From Coniferiporia sulphurascens (taxonomy: Eukaryota > Basidiomycota > Agaricomycetes > Hymenochaetales > Hymenochaetaceae), in NCBI GenBank assembly GCA_002794785.1, contig NBBA01000016.1, positions 682,001 through 746,000 on the forward strand: DNA of 64,000 nt. Direction: 5' to 3'. Each line of letters begins with the position of its first letter. Position 1 is the first letter of the stretch. A program made the position numbers and the translations under genes. Under the pieces are notes generated by a model. That model ran no database searches. It had not been told where the DNA came from and saw only the letters and a list, made by a program, of their open reading frames with translations. This document shows positions 1-12,643 of the stretch, piece by piece.

Positions 1-2240
1 TCGACTTACGGCAGACAATATATTCGATTTTTCTTTTCCTTCTCCCGAGCGCGTAATGGTTTAGTGTAGGCACGAAAGTTATTATAATTACAGCCGTTGT
101 GGAACTAGGATTTTTGTTTGATTTGCCAGCCTGAGTGAGGTGACTTCAAAAACAAAATGCGTTTTGAGAAATTAGAGTTTGCATTCCACAGCCCTATCGT
201 AACTAAGCGCCTCGGCGCCGGCGGGCGCCAATCCCTATCCTCTGACCACCCTGTGGTGCTGATTAGTCGAACAAAGACAGTACATGCACTGGTGTTGATA
301 GGTACTTAGGCTTGGGCGTCTGCCGGCGATAAGTTCAGGTTGAACGACCCCGTCAATCGTTAATCGTTAATCGTGTGCATTCTACAATCTATCTGGTACG
401 TACATTTATGTTATAGATCGGGCGCGCGCGCGCTGGTCAGTAGGGGTACGCTCCTGGATGGACGGACGAACGAAACGATGAGACGAGGACTCGGGTTAGT
501 GATGGAGTGGATCGTGTTGCATATGCTTAAGTTTAATTTATATAGTACGGTAATCTTGAAGTGATGAATTGTTGTTACATGTAATTGACAGGATTTGGCG
601 GGCTGCTTTTCTTTTCTGGACTTACAGTACCGAGTCGGGGTTCGAGTTCTGAGTTTTTGTTTATAAATGTTGGCTTTGACTTCAAGTTGTGCTTCAGGTA
701 GAGAATCCCCGGGCCGACCCCCCGACCCGACTCGGCGGATCGGGCTGGCAGTGCGTCAAGCTGAGGGTCGAGGATCGAGGATGAAGTCATAGGCTAAGAA
801 CATGCATAAAACAGTGTATCAGAATATATTGATATTCCTCGCCAAATGTCGCCGGGCATGGACATGGGCATGACACTCGGACTCGAACTCGGACGCGGAG
901 CTCAAGATGGCTCTCGTCGTTAGGCAAGCTTGACATACAATACATCATGTAAGCTCGCGATCATTGATCACTGCTCGGCATAGCCGTACCATCAGTGCAT
1001 CAGTCACCGGTACTAGTACTGGTGTCCACATGTGTGTTGCTCGGGTCGGATTTACGCGGTACGTCTATGATGGAGGTGGATCTGAGATGTACATTATCGT
1101 AAGTACTGTAAGTACTTGGGGACGGGGCCGCGTTGGTGACGAAAACGGAAACAGAAACGGAAACAGAAAGAAAGGAGCTCGACGTGTACATTGTTCTGGC
1201 GCTGCTCGCCGTGTATCATGTCTTAGGAGGAAAGATCGTACCTCGCACCTCGTGCAGGGAGGAGGGGGGGGGGGGAAGAGAGGGTATGGAAGTCTTACAC
1301 TCGGCACCCGAGCAGTCGAGCAGTCAAGCCTATTTATGTCAAGTTATACGCACGTTTCGGGAATTTGCAAAATGGATCATTAATGAAGGGCGCTTGAGCG
1401 TGTAGACATTAGCTTTAAATACGGATCACCGAGGAAGAGTGCTGGTCGGGAGATGCGCGTAGTCGAGCGAACCAAGGGATGCGGGGCTTTCAATGCGCCC
1501 GCCCACTGGCCTCGGATGTAGCCGGCCGGACGGTACCCTATTAGATACAGTAGCCGGGTAGCCGAGATCGTTGCCCAATCGGTTAAGCATCGCTGATCAA
1601 TGCGCAATCATGCGTCACGTGGGTGACGTGATCATCAGAGGCCAGGCGAGGAGAGCTTCTCATTGGATCTTGCCGGACCCAGGGGAGAGGGAAGGGGGTG
1701 GACTGTGTACCCACGCTCGGTGGAAGTACGTGTAGTATCCGGCGGAGGATGGGTGTCTCCTTTTTTTTGCATTTCATACGGTAGAGGTGAAACAAACTCG
1801 AATAAATGGGCAATATACGCGAGTACGGTGCGTTGTACTCCTATGCCTTGGTCTTCAAATCCAATGGCTGACGGACCCACAGCGCTAATCTGATCAGCGT
1901 AAACTGCGAAGGCCAGAAAAGGAAAGCGCGGCTTTTTTCGCAGGGGGGCATCGCTTCGGCTTCGATCTGTTACTTTGCGCTTGACCCATCATCTGGGTGC
2001 GGATATTACTATGGCTGGCATCATCACGCACGTCCAGATGCCCTACGTTGCCAACCCTTGCTCTCGCCAGTCTTCCCGTAACAACCCCATCTCTCTCCTG
2101 ACTCGGCTATCCCCCCCTCCACGCAGCTCCGTACCGCGCACTACCGCTAACTCCTGCTGCCACTTAAGTACTTTCGCTTTCGCGCACGCCCCGCTGCGAT
2201 CCTGGCGTCAGTCCTACTGAACTGCATCCCCTCTAACGCG
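1..2240. other. Gene-free left flank
   Basis: I see no convincing gene here. The open frames are short, overlap on opposite strands and lack recognisable domains or a splice pattern that would join them. The last few hundred bases, pyrimidine-rich from about 2040, probably form the promoter and 5' leader of the gene starting at 2241. Confidence 0.5.
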
Positions 2241-5200
2241 ATGCTGTCCTTCATCAATATGGGCAACCGCAAGAAGCGCCGGAGAAGTAAGAAGGGTCGC
2301 GCCGCCACCAACGACGCCCTCGTCGCCCTCCGCGCCTCGCGTCGCGTCTCCGCCTCCTTCATGTCCCCTGGTGACCTCGGGGAACTCGTTATTGATACCA
2401 AGGGCGCGACAGCCGCAGCGGCGGCAGCACATCCGTTCGGAGCGTTTGCGTACACAGGTGTACCGGAGAACGAGGGGAGACGAGATCTACATGCGGGCAC
2501 GGGTTTTGGAAAGGCGCAGTCTGCACACGCGCAGAAGACACAGTTCCGCGACTTGCGATCGCCCGAGATACAGATCGAGTTCAAGCATGGCTCGTTGATG
2601 AAGTCCCTACCGGAGGAGTTCCTGAAGTACAGGAAGGGCAGCACGCCCAGCTCTGGTGATGAGGCTATCACTTTCGTGAGGCCGCCCTTATCTAATGTGA
2701 GTTGTCTAATCCTTGCGTTCTCTCTTTATGCTATATGCTGCTCGCTGTGGTCTGTGGGGTGTACTCGACGGGCTTGGCCAGGAGCTGATCGCTGGTTGGA
2801 AGCGAGGCTTTCCCTCGCCAGACTGGCAATCAGCCCTGGTTCAAGCCCCCGTTCCCTCCCACTGTACTTCCCCGGCGAATTGAACGAGAAAAGTTCTTTG
2901 CTATGAATGGAACGCGTGTCTGCGGTTGCGGCTGCGCGTGTGTATTTACACAGAGCACGGACCTGATGGAGGAGTTCTACGTGATACTATGATATAGAAA
3001 ATTCCCGGAAATAGAATCTCGGGCGCGCGGTACAGTTACCAACTGATTTCTTTTTCGTCTCCAGGCCTCGGCTTCGGCATCAACGTTGGAAAGCAGCCTG
3101 CGAGACCGAGACCGAGACCAGGTATGCGCTCATGATCAATCACAACAACACGATAATATATTTTTATATAACACTCATTTTTCTTCCCAGAAATCCGCGC
3201 CTGTTCGCGAGAAGGTTACGCGTCTGAAACCCGTCGTCAAACCGATTCAGATCCCGTCTTTACCTTTGCTCCCGAAAAAAGATGTCTCTGGGTCCGAGAA
3301 ACAGCAGCAGCAGCAGCAGCATTTGCGACAGCCCGCGGATCGTAAACGCCGCTCCGCTTCCCGCTCTGCATCGCGTAGGCTGAGCTCGCCGCACTCCCCC
3401 GCGTGGGCTTCGGACTCGGAGCTCGACCCGAACTCGGCTATCTCGGGGACGTCTGCAGCTCGCGATGTTTTGTTGAAGTCGTTTTCGTTCTCTGCGCGCA
3501 CGCCTGGGCTGCAGTTTGGGTTTGGGGACACGTCTGCGCGGGAGCGGCGCGCCGAGGACGGGGACTCGGACTCGGATGCGGAGGGCGATGCGGGGGAGCG
3601 TGGGCAGGGAGTGATGATGATGATGCGGCAGGATTCTGCGACGTTGCCGCGGGACGCTGTGTGGGAGGGGATGTCGAAGTCGCCGAGGACTATATCGAGG
3701 AAGAGCTCGGCGCATTCGATTAGTCGCAGGAGGCGCATGGCGGCGGCGGCGGCAGAACACCCTCTTCCGTCTATGGAGACATTCAGAAACATCGCCCCCA
3801 CTCCTTCCCCTACTCCTGCGTCCGCGCGCGAACCGCGGGTTGCTCAAAAACCGAAGAAACGCGAGGAGCCGGAGAGAGAGAGGGAGGAGGAGGAGGAGAG
3901 GCCTGCCCCGCCGCGCAAGGATAGTAATGTGTTTCGTCCACGGCCGCGGAACGCCGGCCCCCCTCCTCCAGTCATGAATCCGACCTCGCAGAAGCTGGGG
4001 TACGAGGAGCAGGTGGCGTTGCATCGCATCTCACGCATCACGGAAGGAGACGTGGAGGGCTCGAGCATAGGGACTGGTGGTCCGCCTCCGCCACTTTCAG
4101 GCTCGTCGAGTCGGGACCCACTCGCGAGAGTTGGGACTGGGGCTGGGACTGGGACTAATAGTGCTGCGCTAGGGAGCCCGGCTATGTCTTCTATCGCTGC
4201 GTCGTCTCCGTCAAAGTATTCCAAATATAGCTCTTCCCCGCACCCGTCTCCGTCCCCGGGGAACATGTCCGGGTTGCCCTCGAGCAGGACGGACTATGAT
4301 CAAGAATTGTTCCTTGATGAATTTCAGTTCACTAGTTCCACTGGGTCGCAGTCGCAGTCGCAGAATTCGTCGCCCCCGGCAAAGTCGAGAAGACACGCGG
4401 CGGGGTACTCGGTTGGTCCGTTCTCACCTTTTGGGATGGGGGTGCCGATGACGGCGGCTAGTACTACGAGTGGGAGTGGGTCGATGTCGCCGTCTGGTTC
4501 GGGGATGGGCTCGCCCGGGTTTTTGTATACGTCTGCGAAGTCATCCCCTGCCACTGCCCCCGCCCCCGCCCCCGCCCCCGCAAGGCAGTTCACCCCAAAC
4601 TCGAACTCAAACCCTAAGGCGGGGCAGGGGTCGGGACAAGGGTCGTCATCGTCGTCTTCCCCGCACTCTGATGTGTCTGTGTCTGCGAAGGGAAGGTCGA
4701 ACGAACCCGGCTCCGGTTTTGGTTCAGGTTCAGGGCCAGGGTCCGCGTATAGCTCCCCCCTGGGCGGTTCGTCGTCGCCGAATATTAGTTTTCGCCCGCA
4801 GAGAAGTAGGAACGGATCGGTCACTTCCATGGCGTCGGGTGCGGTTAACTCGCCGACGAGCAGTGCGAGGAATAAAGGTATGTGTCGGTTGTGATATGCT
4901 GCGCTGGCGTTATGGTATTGGCTGTACTGTGCTGCGATGCTTACTGATATTGTCGTTTTTCTTTTTTTATAACTTACAGCTGTCCCTCTGAAAGTCATCG
5001 CTGCCAAAAACATTTTCTCGACTAACAAGGACGGAGCTGGGATTGGTGCTTCCCCTTCCAACCCGATTCCAATCACCCGATTACCAATAGGCAATGGCAG
5101 TGCACACGATACCCGCTCGTCGCAGCCAGGGACACCGGACTCCGAGAAACGTCGACCTTCCCTTCCTCAATTACGCGTGAATAGCATTGCGCTTCCTTCT

Positions 5201-7599
5201 AGCGCTGTGGCGCCCTCCGCTACGCCTTTGGACCCATCGCCGGACCTACTGGATATGTTGATTCCGGATGGTCATATCGTCACCCCGATATCGCAGTCGC
5301 GTCGCCAGCTAGGGCATAAACGTTCGGGAAGCACGCCTAGTCCAATTAAGATCGTTAGCCTTCCGCAGAGGTACTCCCCGCTCAATGGAGACGATACCAT
5401 CCCGGAGGTGGACGACATAGGGAGTGCGGGCCGTGCTGTTGGGAGTTCACGAAGCGGACGCGGTCACGATAACACGCCGAGCACGGAGGAGTACGCGCAT
5501 ACGCAGACGTTCCCGGAGACGCCTGTGCTGTTCTCGCCTGAGTTTTCGGCGGAGATGTCGTTGCCGATGACGAATAATCGACCGATTTCGCGTTCGATGT
5601 CGGCGACGTCTTTGAGGATGCTCGCGCATTCGCATTCGCATTCCCTCTCGTATACTCAGACTCCACCGCCTCCGCTGCCACGGGCCATTGTGATACCTTC
5701 GACGCCGCAGGTGCCGTCCTCAGCGAAGACGATGCGGGAGGGAGAGGGAGGGAGGATAAAGGAGACGGGGATGGAGGTGAAGACGAGGACGAAGACGGAG
5801 ACGGAGACGGTGCGGAGTTCGGTGTCCTCGATTAGTTCGCTCGTATCGCCTTTGGAGCCGCCCCCGTCCTCGCCGGTGGTAACCTCAGTGGTCGCACCGC
5901 AACCTCGTGCCCAAGTCATACCGAGACCCCTAGCACAAGCCCATGTCCACGTCCAAGTCCCGTCGGAAAGCCGACCGTCCCCGCCCCCGCCCCTCGCGTC
6001 AGCTCCGCCGAAGAAGGTCGTCCGTATGAGACCGCCGCTACCGTTCGGCCCGCGAAAGCCGAGTAACCCACCGGGTCTTGGTCTTGGCCAGGGTCCGGGG
6101 ACTGCACCGCTGACCTTTGCTTCGAGGCGAAATGTGTCTAGTGAGAGCTCTGCGGGGATCAGCCGGTTCACGGGTAGTGGCGGGTCAAGGAGAACGGCGA
6201 GTCGCGATGAGAACTTTGTGGAGGCGCCGTTGGGTACGCCTACGTTCAAGACGACGCCGGTGCGCTGGCGTGGATTGACGTTGGACGCGGCGAAGTGGAC
6301 GTTTACGTCTTCCCAGCTGCAGAATATCGTACGTGATGCGATTGAGCAGTCTGCGCAGGCTTCGTCGATCCGACTGCTTTCTGAGGAGGTGCTGGGGAAT
6401 GAGATACCGCAGGTACTGGAGACTCTGGAGGCGCGTCGGACGAATATACAGAGTGACTATAAGGTCCTTGTGAGGAGGCGGCGCGCGCTTGTGCAGCGCC
6501 TTACGACACCCCAGTCTAATACGTCTGTGGTTCTCCGGGTGGCCGAGGAGCTTGCGGAGGTGACGGCGGCGTGCGATAAGCTGGTGGAGGAGCTGCATGA
6601 CGTGTGCGACCAGATTGCGCAGATTCGGAGGCTGAAGGACGTACACCTTGCGAGCGCGCTCTCGATGGCCCTGCGCAAGATTAACGCGAGCTTGTGTCGT
6701 CGGAATGGAGAGCTGCGCGCGCTGCAGGTCGAAGCGACGAACTTGCTGTCGGAACGCGAGGAGGCGTGGCGCAAGGCGGAGGAGGTCGAGCGCGAGCTTA
6801 TTGCGCTGAACGAGCAAATCACTGCTGCCGCAGCCGCTGCTACGGCGACATCGTCATCATCGGGGAGCACGGAGCCGCGTTCGACGACGAGTAGTAATCG
6901 CTCGAGCCGCATTTCTGTCTCCGTTGCGCGGAGGGGCAGCGCGCGGGTGAGTAAGGCGGGGTTACGGCTGTCGGGATTCGCGTATCGGAGTTCGAGTCGA
7001 CGTTCGTCGAGGTCGAGTATGCATGTGAACCTTTCGTCGAGCGTGCGCACGACGTTTTCGTCTGATGCCGTACCTCCCGTACCGCCTTTACCGAGTGTGA
7101 ACTCGTCGGCGCTTAGCGCTGATCAGGCAGCTTCTCAGGGTATGCCGACGACTTCTTCCGGTAAGCGTCATATTCATGAATTGGCACACGTAACATTGTG
7201 TTAAGTTACTGACTTCTTTCTTTCGCGTTAGGACTCTCGACGGGCGCGCCTAACACGGCAGACGGGCTCTATCATGATTTGTATAACCTGCTCGATCGCG
7301 TCATGCCCTCCGCCACCACTCGTCCGCACTCCATTGGCTACCAAACACCGCCTCCTGCCCTCAGTCCGGAGGACGGGTATGGGCATGGACGATTCGGACA
7401 GATGGCCGCTGCCTCCAACTCTGAGACAGTCTTGCATTTGCGAAGAGTCTCTTTAGATGCACCCCGCCGCGAGATGTTTGATCAGGACGTGAGTCTTTGT
7501 GAAATTTCTGGGTGGTTTCGTTTGTAGCTGACTGTATTTTCTTTCGTTTTCTCTTCGCAGACGGATGCTATCATCGCGATGCTCGATTTCCAGGACTAA
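2241..7599 (+). CDS. Large low-complexity coiled-coil protein, unknown function
   Basis: Six exons (2241-2696, 3065-3121, 3191-4877, 4980-7160, 7232-7488, 7561-7599) give a frame-consistent 1558-residue protein. The N-terminus is basic (GNRKKRRRSKKGR). The middle is a long disordered stretch rich in Ser, Pro and Gly with a Gln run. The only likely structured part is encoded at about 6270-6830: a helical, heptad-like region with ATWTF-like entry and many Leu/Glu/Arg residues, consistent with a coiled coil. The C-terminus ends in an acidic-hydrophobic peptide (AIIAMLDFQD). The first intron is long (368 nt) compared with the 50-100 nt introns of its neighbours. I do not recognise the family; the architecture resembles cytoskeletal or polarity scaffolds, but that is only an analogy. 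The exon sum is divisible by three, which supports the model. Confidence 0.75.
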
Positions 7600-7655
7600 T
7601 CGCTGATCAAAGGGAAAAAACCTTTATTCTTTTTTTGTGGTTTCTTCCCTTTTTC

Positions 7656-7684
7656 CTTTCTTTCTTTCTTTCTTTCTTTCTTTC
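7656..7684 (+). repeat. (CTTT)n microsatellite
   Basis: About seven CTTT units lie in the T-rich 3' flank of the upstream gene. The remaining sequence up to 8161 is pyrimidine- and T-rich and holds no gene that I can support; it must contain the 3' UTR of one gene and the promoter of the next. Confidence 0.85.
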
Positions 7685-8161
7685 GTAATTACTCTTGTCG
7701 CCATTGGACAAGCTGGCATTTTTTTACCCAAAATTTCGGACACATTTATCATAAGTTTGGATAAATTATACATTTACAAGCCACTTTCATTAGACTTTGT
7801 CTTTTCTTTTCTTTTCATTCATTCATTCACTTTGCATCATTAGCATTAGCTCAGCACGATCGTTACGTTGTCTTCTACTACTTTTCTTCTTCTTCTTCGT
7901 CTTCCACTGCTACTGCTACTACTTCATCCTTACTTATATTTGTTATCAATACCCTGTATCCTTTCGCCACGTATCTGTCTCAATGGATGTAGACGGGACT
8001 AAATTTCGCACCTCGAAGCATGCGCATGAGACAGACTTATCAGATAGTAATTAGCGTGGGAATGGTCGTTATCTACTCGCGGTCAACGGGCGTGTCGCGC
8101 TCTGTGCAGGTGCCAGTGTTACTTACTACGTCCCTCCCCCTTTCACTTACCACTTGCCATC

Positions 8162-9783
8162 ATGTCCGATACCTGCGAACCGGTGAGCCTTTTATGAATG
8201 TTGTATCAGTGTATTGGTGATCCTGAGGCTCTTTCGGCAGCATCATGATCTATGGGGGACGCTCCTGACTCTGGGCCTCATAGGCGGCCTCTTCGCGTCC
8301 TACGCTCCGCAGGCACGTTTACTTCTCCGTATTATCTCGGATTGGGAGGAGGACTAACGTTTGAGAACGTGAATAGCACTTTAAGATCATAAACAAGGGC
8401 TCGTCGGAGGGGTTCAGCCCATGGTTCTTGCTATTGGGTGCTACGTCGTCGGCTGCGGGTATGCTGAACATGTGCGTGTTGCTTTTTCTTTAGTTGGTAT
8501 GTGCGAGAGGATACTCAGGCTTTTACACAGGTGGACGATGCAGTGGGGGGTTGTGAAGTGCTGTCGTTACGTTGTATGCTGATTCTCTTCCTCTGTGGTT
8601 TGCTATCATTCATTCACTCACCGAGCTTCGTCGTCTAGAGCAGGGGCAGCTGCATGGAGTCGCTCGGGGGTGTAATTCAGGTCTCAATGCAGTGGTTCCT
8701 TTTTGCAGTCATGTACGTGCGCAAAAACTCAACGGCTTCTTTTACCCGTTTCTAAATACGCGCTCTCCTGTTTTGCTTTGAAGTCTGGTCCTGTATATAA
8801 TGTATTACCCGCCGCATCTCAAGTACGCTGTGGTCGCTGTCGAAACGCACGACACACGCGGCGTGCAGCACGTGAAGACGAATGTGAAGACAGAGCATTG
8901 GCGCTTGTCGATAGTACTCACTTGGGCTGTCGTCATCCACATGTACGCGCCCCATTTCATCTCATTGCCCATGTAGTCTGCCAACGTCCTCACTCTTCAC
9001 GTTTCTCGATTCGGGTTGCGTCTTCGTGTAGGGCCCTCTGCACGTTCGTCACGTTCTTCCTCCTGCTTGCGAAGGAGCCCCCCGCGGGCCCCGCGTCGGT
9101 CATCTCAATCTCGGACTGGGCGACGTTCCTTGGCGTGACGTCTGCGGTGCTCGCGGCGATTCAGTACTGTCCGCAGCTGATGCATACGTATCGCTTGAAA
9201 CTCGTCGGTGCGCTGAGTATCCCGATGATGATTATCCAGAGTCCTGGAGCGGCTCTTATGGTCATCTCCATCGCCATGAGGTACGTCTATTTTGCTCTCG
9301 TCCGTATCATACTAATGAATTCTTAATTAATTGCGCATCTCCCACTCACGTTCTCATAGACCGGGTACTGACTGGACAAGTGAGTATCCGCTTTGCTTTC
9401 GTGGCGATACCACTTATATGGAGCTGATTACCCTTCGTATAGGCTGGATCATGTTTGCCGTCTCGGGTGTCATGCAGGCAATCCTGCTACTCATGTGTCT
9501 CGCGTGGAAAGTCCGCCAACGGCGTCTCCACATCGACGATTTCGGACATCCTCTCCCGTCCCACACCTCCACCGACGCCAACGGCGACGGCGACGACGAC
9601 GAAGAGGAAGAAAGGGATCTGGACCGGGACCAGGATCAGGATCACGACCAACTACCTGTGGTCCCGGATATCGAGATCGTGCGCGCGATGCTCGGCGAGG
9701 ACACGCCGCTCTTGAGGAACGGAAAGCGGCGCGATAGCGTGGGGAAGAAGGGTAGGGGGTGGCTGAAGGCGTTCCGGCGGTGA
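8162..9783 (+). CDS. PQ-loop repeat membrane protein
   Basis: A multi-exon gene encodes a seven-helix PQ-loop protein of the family that includes lysosomal/vacuolar amino-acid exporters and related transporters. The first PQ loop is seen at FASYAPQHFKIINKGSSEG (exons 8241-8312 and 8377 onward), the second at IQYCPQLMHTYRLKLVGALS (about 9163-9219). Hydrophobic segments include the one around LGLIGGLFAS, one near 8660-8710 (SLGGVIQVSMQWFLF), LSIVLTWAVVIH, ALCTFVTFFLLL and the last one at GVMQAILLLMCLAW. The C-terminal tail is acidic, then basic, and contains DTPLL, a possible dileucine sorting signal. The start MSDTCEP is chosen because a normal intron (8183-8240) joins it in frame to HHDLWGTLL. 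The second intron, 8313-8376, begins GC rather than GT. The substrate cannot be inferred. Confidence 0.85.
8313..8376 (+). other. Non-canonical GC-AG intron
   Basis: The exon ends in CAG, the intron begins GCACGT, has a CTAAC branch-type motif about 20 bases before its end, and ends in TAG. Only this junction restores the conserved PQ-loop reading YAPQ-HFKIINKG. Using the GT three bases farther in would shift frame into a stop. Confidence 0.75.
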
Positions 9784-10231
9784 AGTGGTTTCCCTCTTTT
9801 TCTTTCTCTTGAGGGAGCATACTTTCTGCCGTGTTTGTTTTCATGTACTATTGACGTTCTTTCTAGACCTGTATTTCGGAGTTTATAACTTGTTGGTTGT
9901 CGGCTCAGGACCGTAGAGCCTTGATATTTTCTTCTTTTTTTGAATTTTAATGAGAGCGTGGATCAGTTTTTACCTAATATTAATTCTAGTCGAACTCCAA
10001 TTTAATGCTTCGCGCGGACGAACGTGCTACATTTAGGGCCGGCATCTCAGACTAAAAATTCGGCGCGTAAGAATATCTATGGTAAATCATCGGCCGAAAC
10101 GCGCCAGCAAAACAGTTCCTCTAGCTTTTAGCAGTGAGCACGGTCTGACTCGGACTCTCATTTTTCTACAAGGCCCTCAAGGTCTTAGGAACTTCGTCTT
10201 GGGATTGCGGCGACCCGGTTAGACCGCACAC
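9784..10231. other. Intergenic, no gene seen
   Basis: This lies between two co-oriented genes. It has a T-rich 3' flank to about 9960 and then presumably the threonine synthase promoter. No open frame or RNA gene could be supported. Confidence 0.5.
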
Positions 10232-12405
10232 ATGAAGTACTTTTCTACGAGGGGCGACGGAAAGGAGCTGTCCTTCGAGGAGGTCAATTGTTTCACTTCG
10301 CCGTAGCACCAACCCTGCTCACCAACCTCTAATGTAGACAGTCCTCACCGGACTTGCACCAGATGGCGGCCTCTACATACCAGTAGAGATTCCGACGCTC
10401 CCGGAGGACTGGCAGCTGAAGTGGGCAGAGCTCTCGTTCCAGGAGCTCTCGCTCGAGATCCTCTCTCTGTACATCTCGTCTTCAGAAATCTCGCGCGACG
10501 AGCTGCGCGAGCTTGTGCGCAAGTCGTACAGCACTTTCCGCCACCCGGACGTGACGCCGCTGGCGAAGCTGAGCGATGAGCTGTTCGTGCTTGAGCTGTT
10601 CCACGGCCCGACGTTTGCATTCAAGGACGTTGCGCTGCAGCTCCTCGGAAACCTCTTCGAGTTTTTCCTGCTTAGGAGGAACGCAGGTAAAAAGGTCGGC
10701 GAGCCGAGGGAGAGGCTTACGGTCGTGGGCGCGACGAGTGGTGACACCGGCAGGTACATACATTGAAAGTTGATCAGACTTGTTCAGCTGTTTGACAACC
10801 CGCATTTTTTATTTTAGTGCCGCCATTTACGGTCTGCGAAATAAAGCGGACATCTCTATATTTATTCTCCATCCAAAAGGGCGCGTATCACCCATTCAGG
10901 AGGCGCAGATGACAACAGTGACGGACCATAACGTACACAACGTAGCCGTCAAGGGCACGTTTGACGACTGCCAGGCAAGCACCAGCGTCCAGCGCTCAGT
11001 CCATCGAACCTTTCTGACCCTACCCTATTTTAGGACATCGTGAAAGCGCTCTTCGCGGACCGCGAGTTCAACGCGACACACCGTCTCGGCGCGATCAACT
11101 CAATCAACTGGGCGCGTATCCTTGCGCAGACGGTGTACTACTTCCTCGCGTTCTTCCACGCGCGCCGCCAGCTCCCACCGGGCTCCGCGGCGCAGCTGCA
11201 GTTCGTTGTGCCCACGGGCAACTTCGGCGATGTTTTAGCGGGTTACTACGCCCGTCGTATGGGTCTCCCCGGTGCGCGTCTCACTGTCGCGACGAACGCG
11301 AATGATATCCTCGCGCGTTTCTGGCGTAGTGGACGGTACGAGAAGGCGGATTCGGACGCGGCTGCGGCTGCGACCGACGCACTGCAGGACGCCACGGCGC
11401 CTGCGGTGGGCGCGTCGGACGGAAGGCAGGCGGACGGCGTGAAGGAGACGCTAAGCCCTGCGATGGACATCCTGGTGTCGAGCAACTTCGAGCGCCTGCT
11501 GTGGTACCTCGCGTTCGAGGCAACTGGGTCGGGTACCGGCGACCGCGCTGCGGCGTGCGCTTCTGTTGCGGACTGGATGAGCAGGGTGAAGACGGACGGC
11601 CGAGTCGAGGTTCCCACCGCTGTCGTGGAGCTCGCGCGTCGTGATTTCGTCGCGGAACGTATATCGGACGAACAAGTGCGTTTTTTTTTTTCTTCTCTCC
11701 TTCGTGTATTGAACACCGGTGACTGACAATTCTTTTTTCTTTTCTTTTTGCTCTGCACGGAAAGACTGTCGAGGCGATTCGTCTGGCGTACAAGTCCTCG
11801 CTCTCGTACATCGCGGACCCGCACACGTCCGTCGGGTTCGCCGCAGCGCGCATCGTCGCACCTCAAAAGTGAGTCTGCCTAAACACAAACGTCTCTCCGA
11901 ATCTAAAGACTCCAACGCTTACGCATATATTCCCATCTTCATCTTCATCTTCATCTCCCATCCTAGTCCATCATCAACCGTACAAATCGTGCTCTCGACC
12001 GCACACCCAGCGAAGTTCGCAGAGGCCGTCGAACGCGCGCTCGCAGACGAGGAGGCGTTCGACTTTGAGCATGATGTGCTGCCTGAGGAGTTTAAAGGCC
12101 TGCTTGCGCGGGAGCGCCGGGTCATTGATGTGGAGGCGGCGGATGTGGGCCTTGTGAAGGCGGTTATTGAGGGCGTTGCGCGGGATAGCGCAGTGGGGAA
12201 GGAGGGCGTCGGGAACGGGAACGAGAGTGCGGGTGCGGGCGAACCGCAGGTGAAGGCGGATGCGAACGAGAACGGGAACGCGAAGACGGACGTGAACGGG
12301 AGCTCGAAGGCACATGCGAATGGGGACGTAAAAGCGGAAGCGGGTAAGCAGTCGTCGATACTGCGAGCATTGTGCTGTGGCGCACCACGCAGTAAAAAAA
12401 ATTAA
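10232..12405 (+). CDS. THR4: Threonine synthase (PLP-dependent)
   Basis: The enzyme converts O-phosphohomoserine to threonine, the last step of threonine biosynthesis. The N-terminal domain begins MKYFSTRGDGKELSFEE and is joined to TVLTGLAPDGGLYIP by an intron. The PLP lysine is in GPTFAFKDVALQ, the Ser/Thr loop in VGATSGDTGSAA across an intron at about 10753, and the phosphate/cofactor glycine loop in PTGNFGDVLAGYYARRMG. The substrate motif AINSINWARI is also present. The chain continues through DILVSSNFERLLWYL and DPHTSVGFAAA, as in fungal fold-type II threonine synthases. After the usual end region (DVGLVKAVIEGVARD) the frame continues for about 60 residues of Asn/Gly/Ala/Lys low complexity and ends in RALCCGAPRSKKN. 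That tail is unusual for the family; whether it is translated or removed by an unseen intron is open. Confidence 0.93.
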
Positions 12406-12643
12406 GCCCTGGACATGCCGCTTAGGGGGTCAGCCCGTGGCCCATGGGGCAATGGATGTACACGCTATTCTTTTTTTTTTCCCGATCATTTTCTTTTAGC
12501 CCAAGCGACGCATCAAGTAGTATATTACCGGTTTCTTTTCATACGTCTAATGTCATTCTATGCAGGTTCTCCTCAGTCTCCATGTGCCAACTTTTGCCGT
12601 AAATGAAGACAAATATTTTTTATGCATACACGTCACTTCTAAA

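Noticed and set aside
964..1405. Small overlapping plus-strand frames
   Set aside because: Two frames overlap each other and minus-strand frames, with no domain, splice logic or conserved-looking composition.
2825..2845. tRNA-like B box (GGTTCAAGCCC)
   Set aside because: It lies inside an intron of the 2241-7599 gene. No A box or acceptor-stem pairing could be found at the right distance.
4324..5094. Long minus-strand open frame of 256 codons
   Set aside because: It is antisense to the exons of the large coiled-coil gene, with acidic low complexity that mirrors the Ser/Gly/Pro-rich coding strand.
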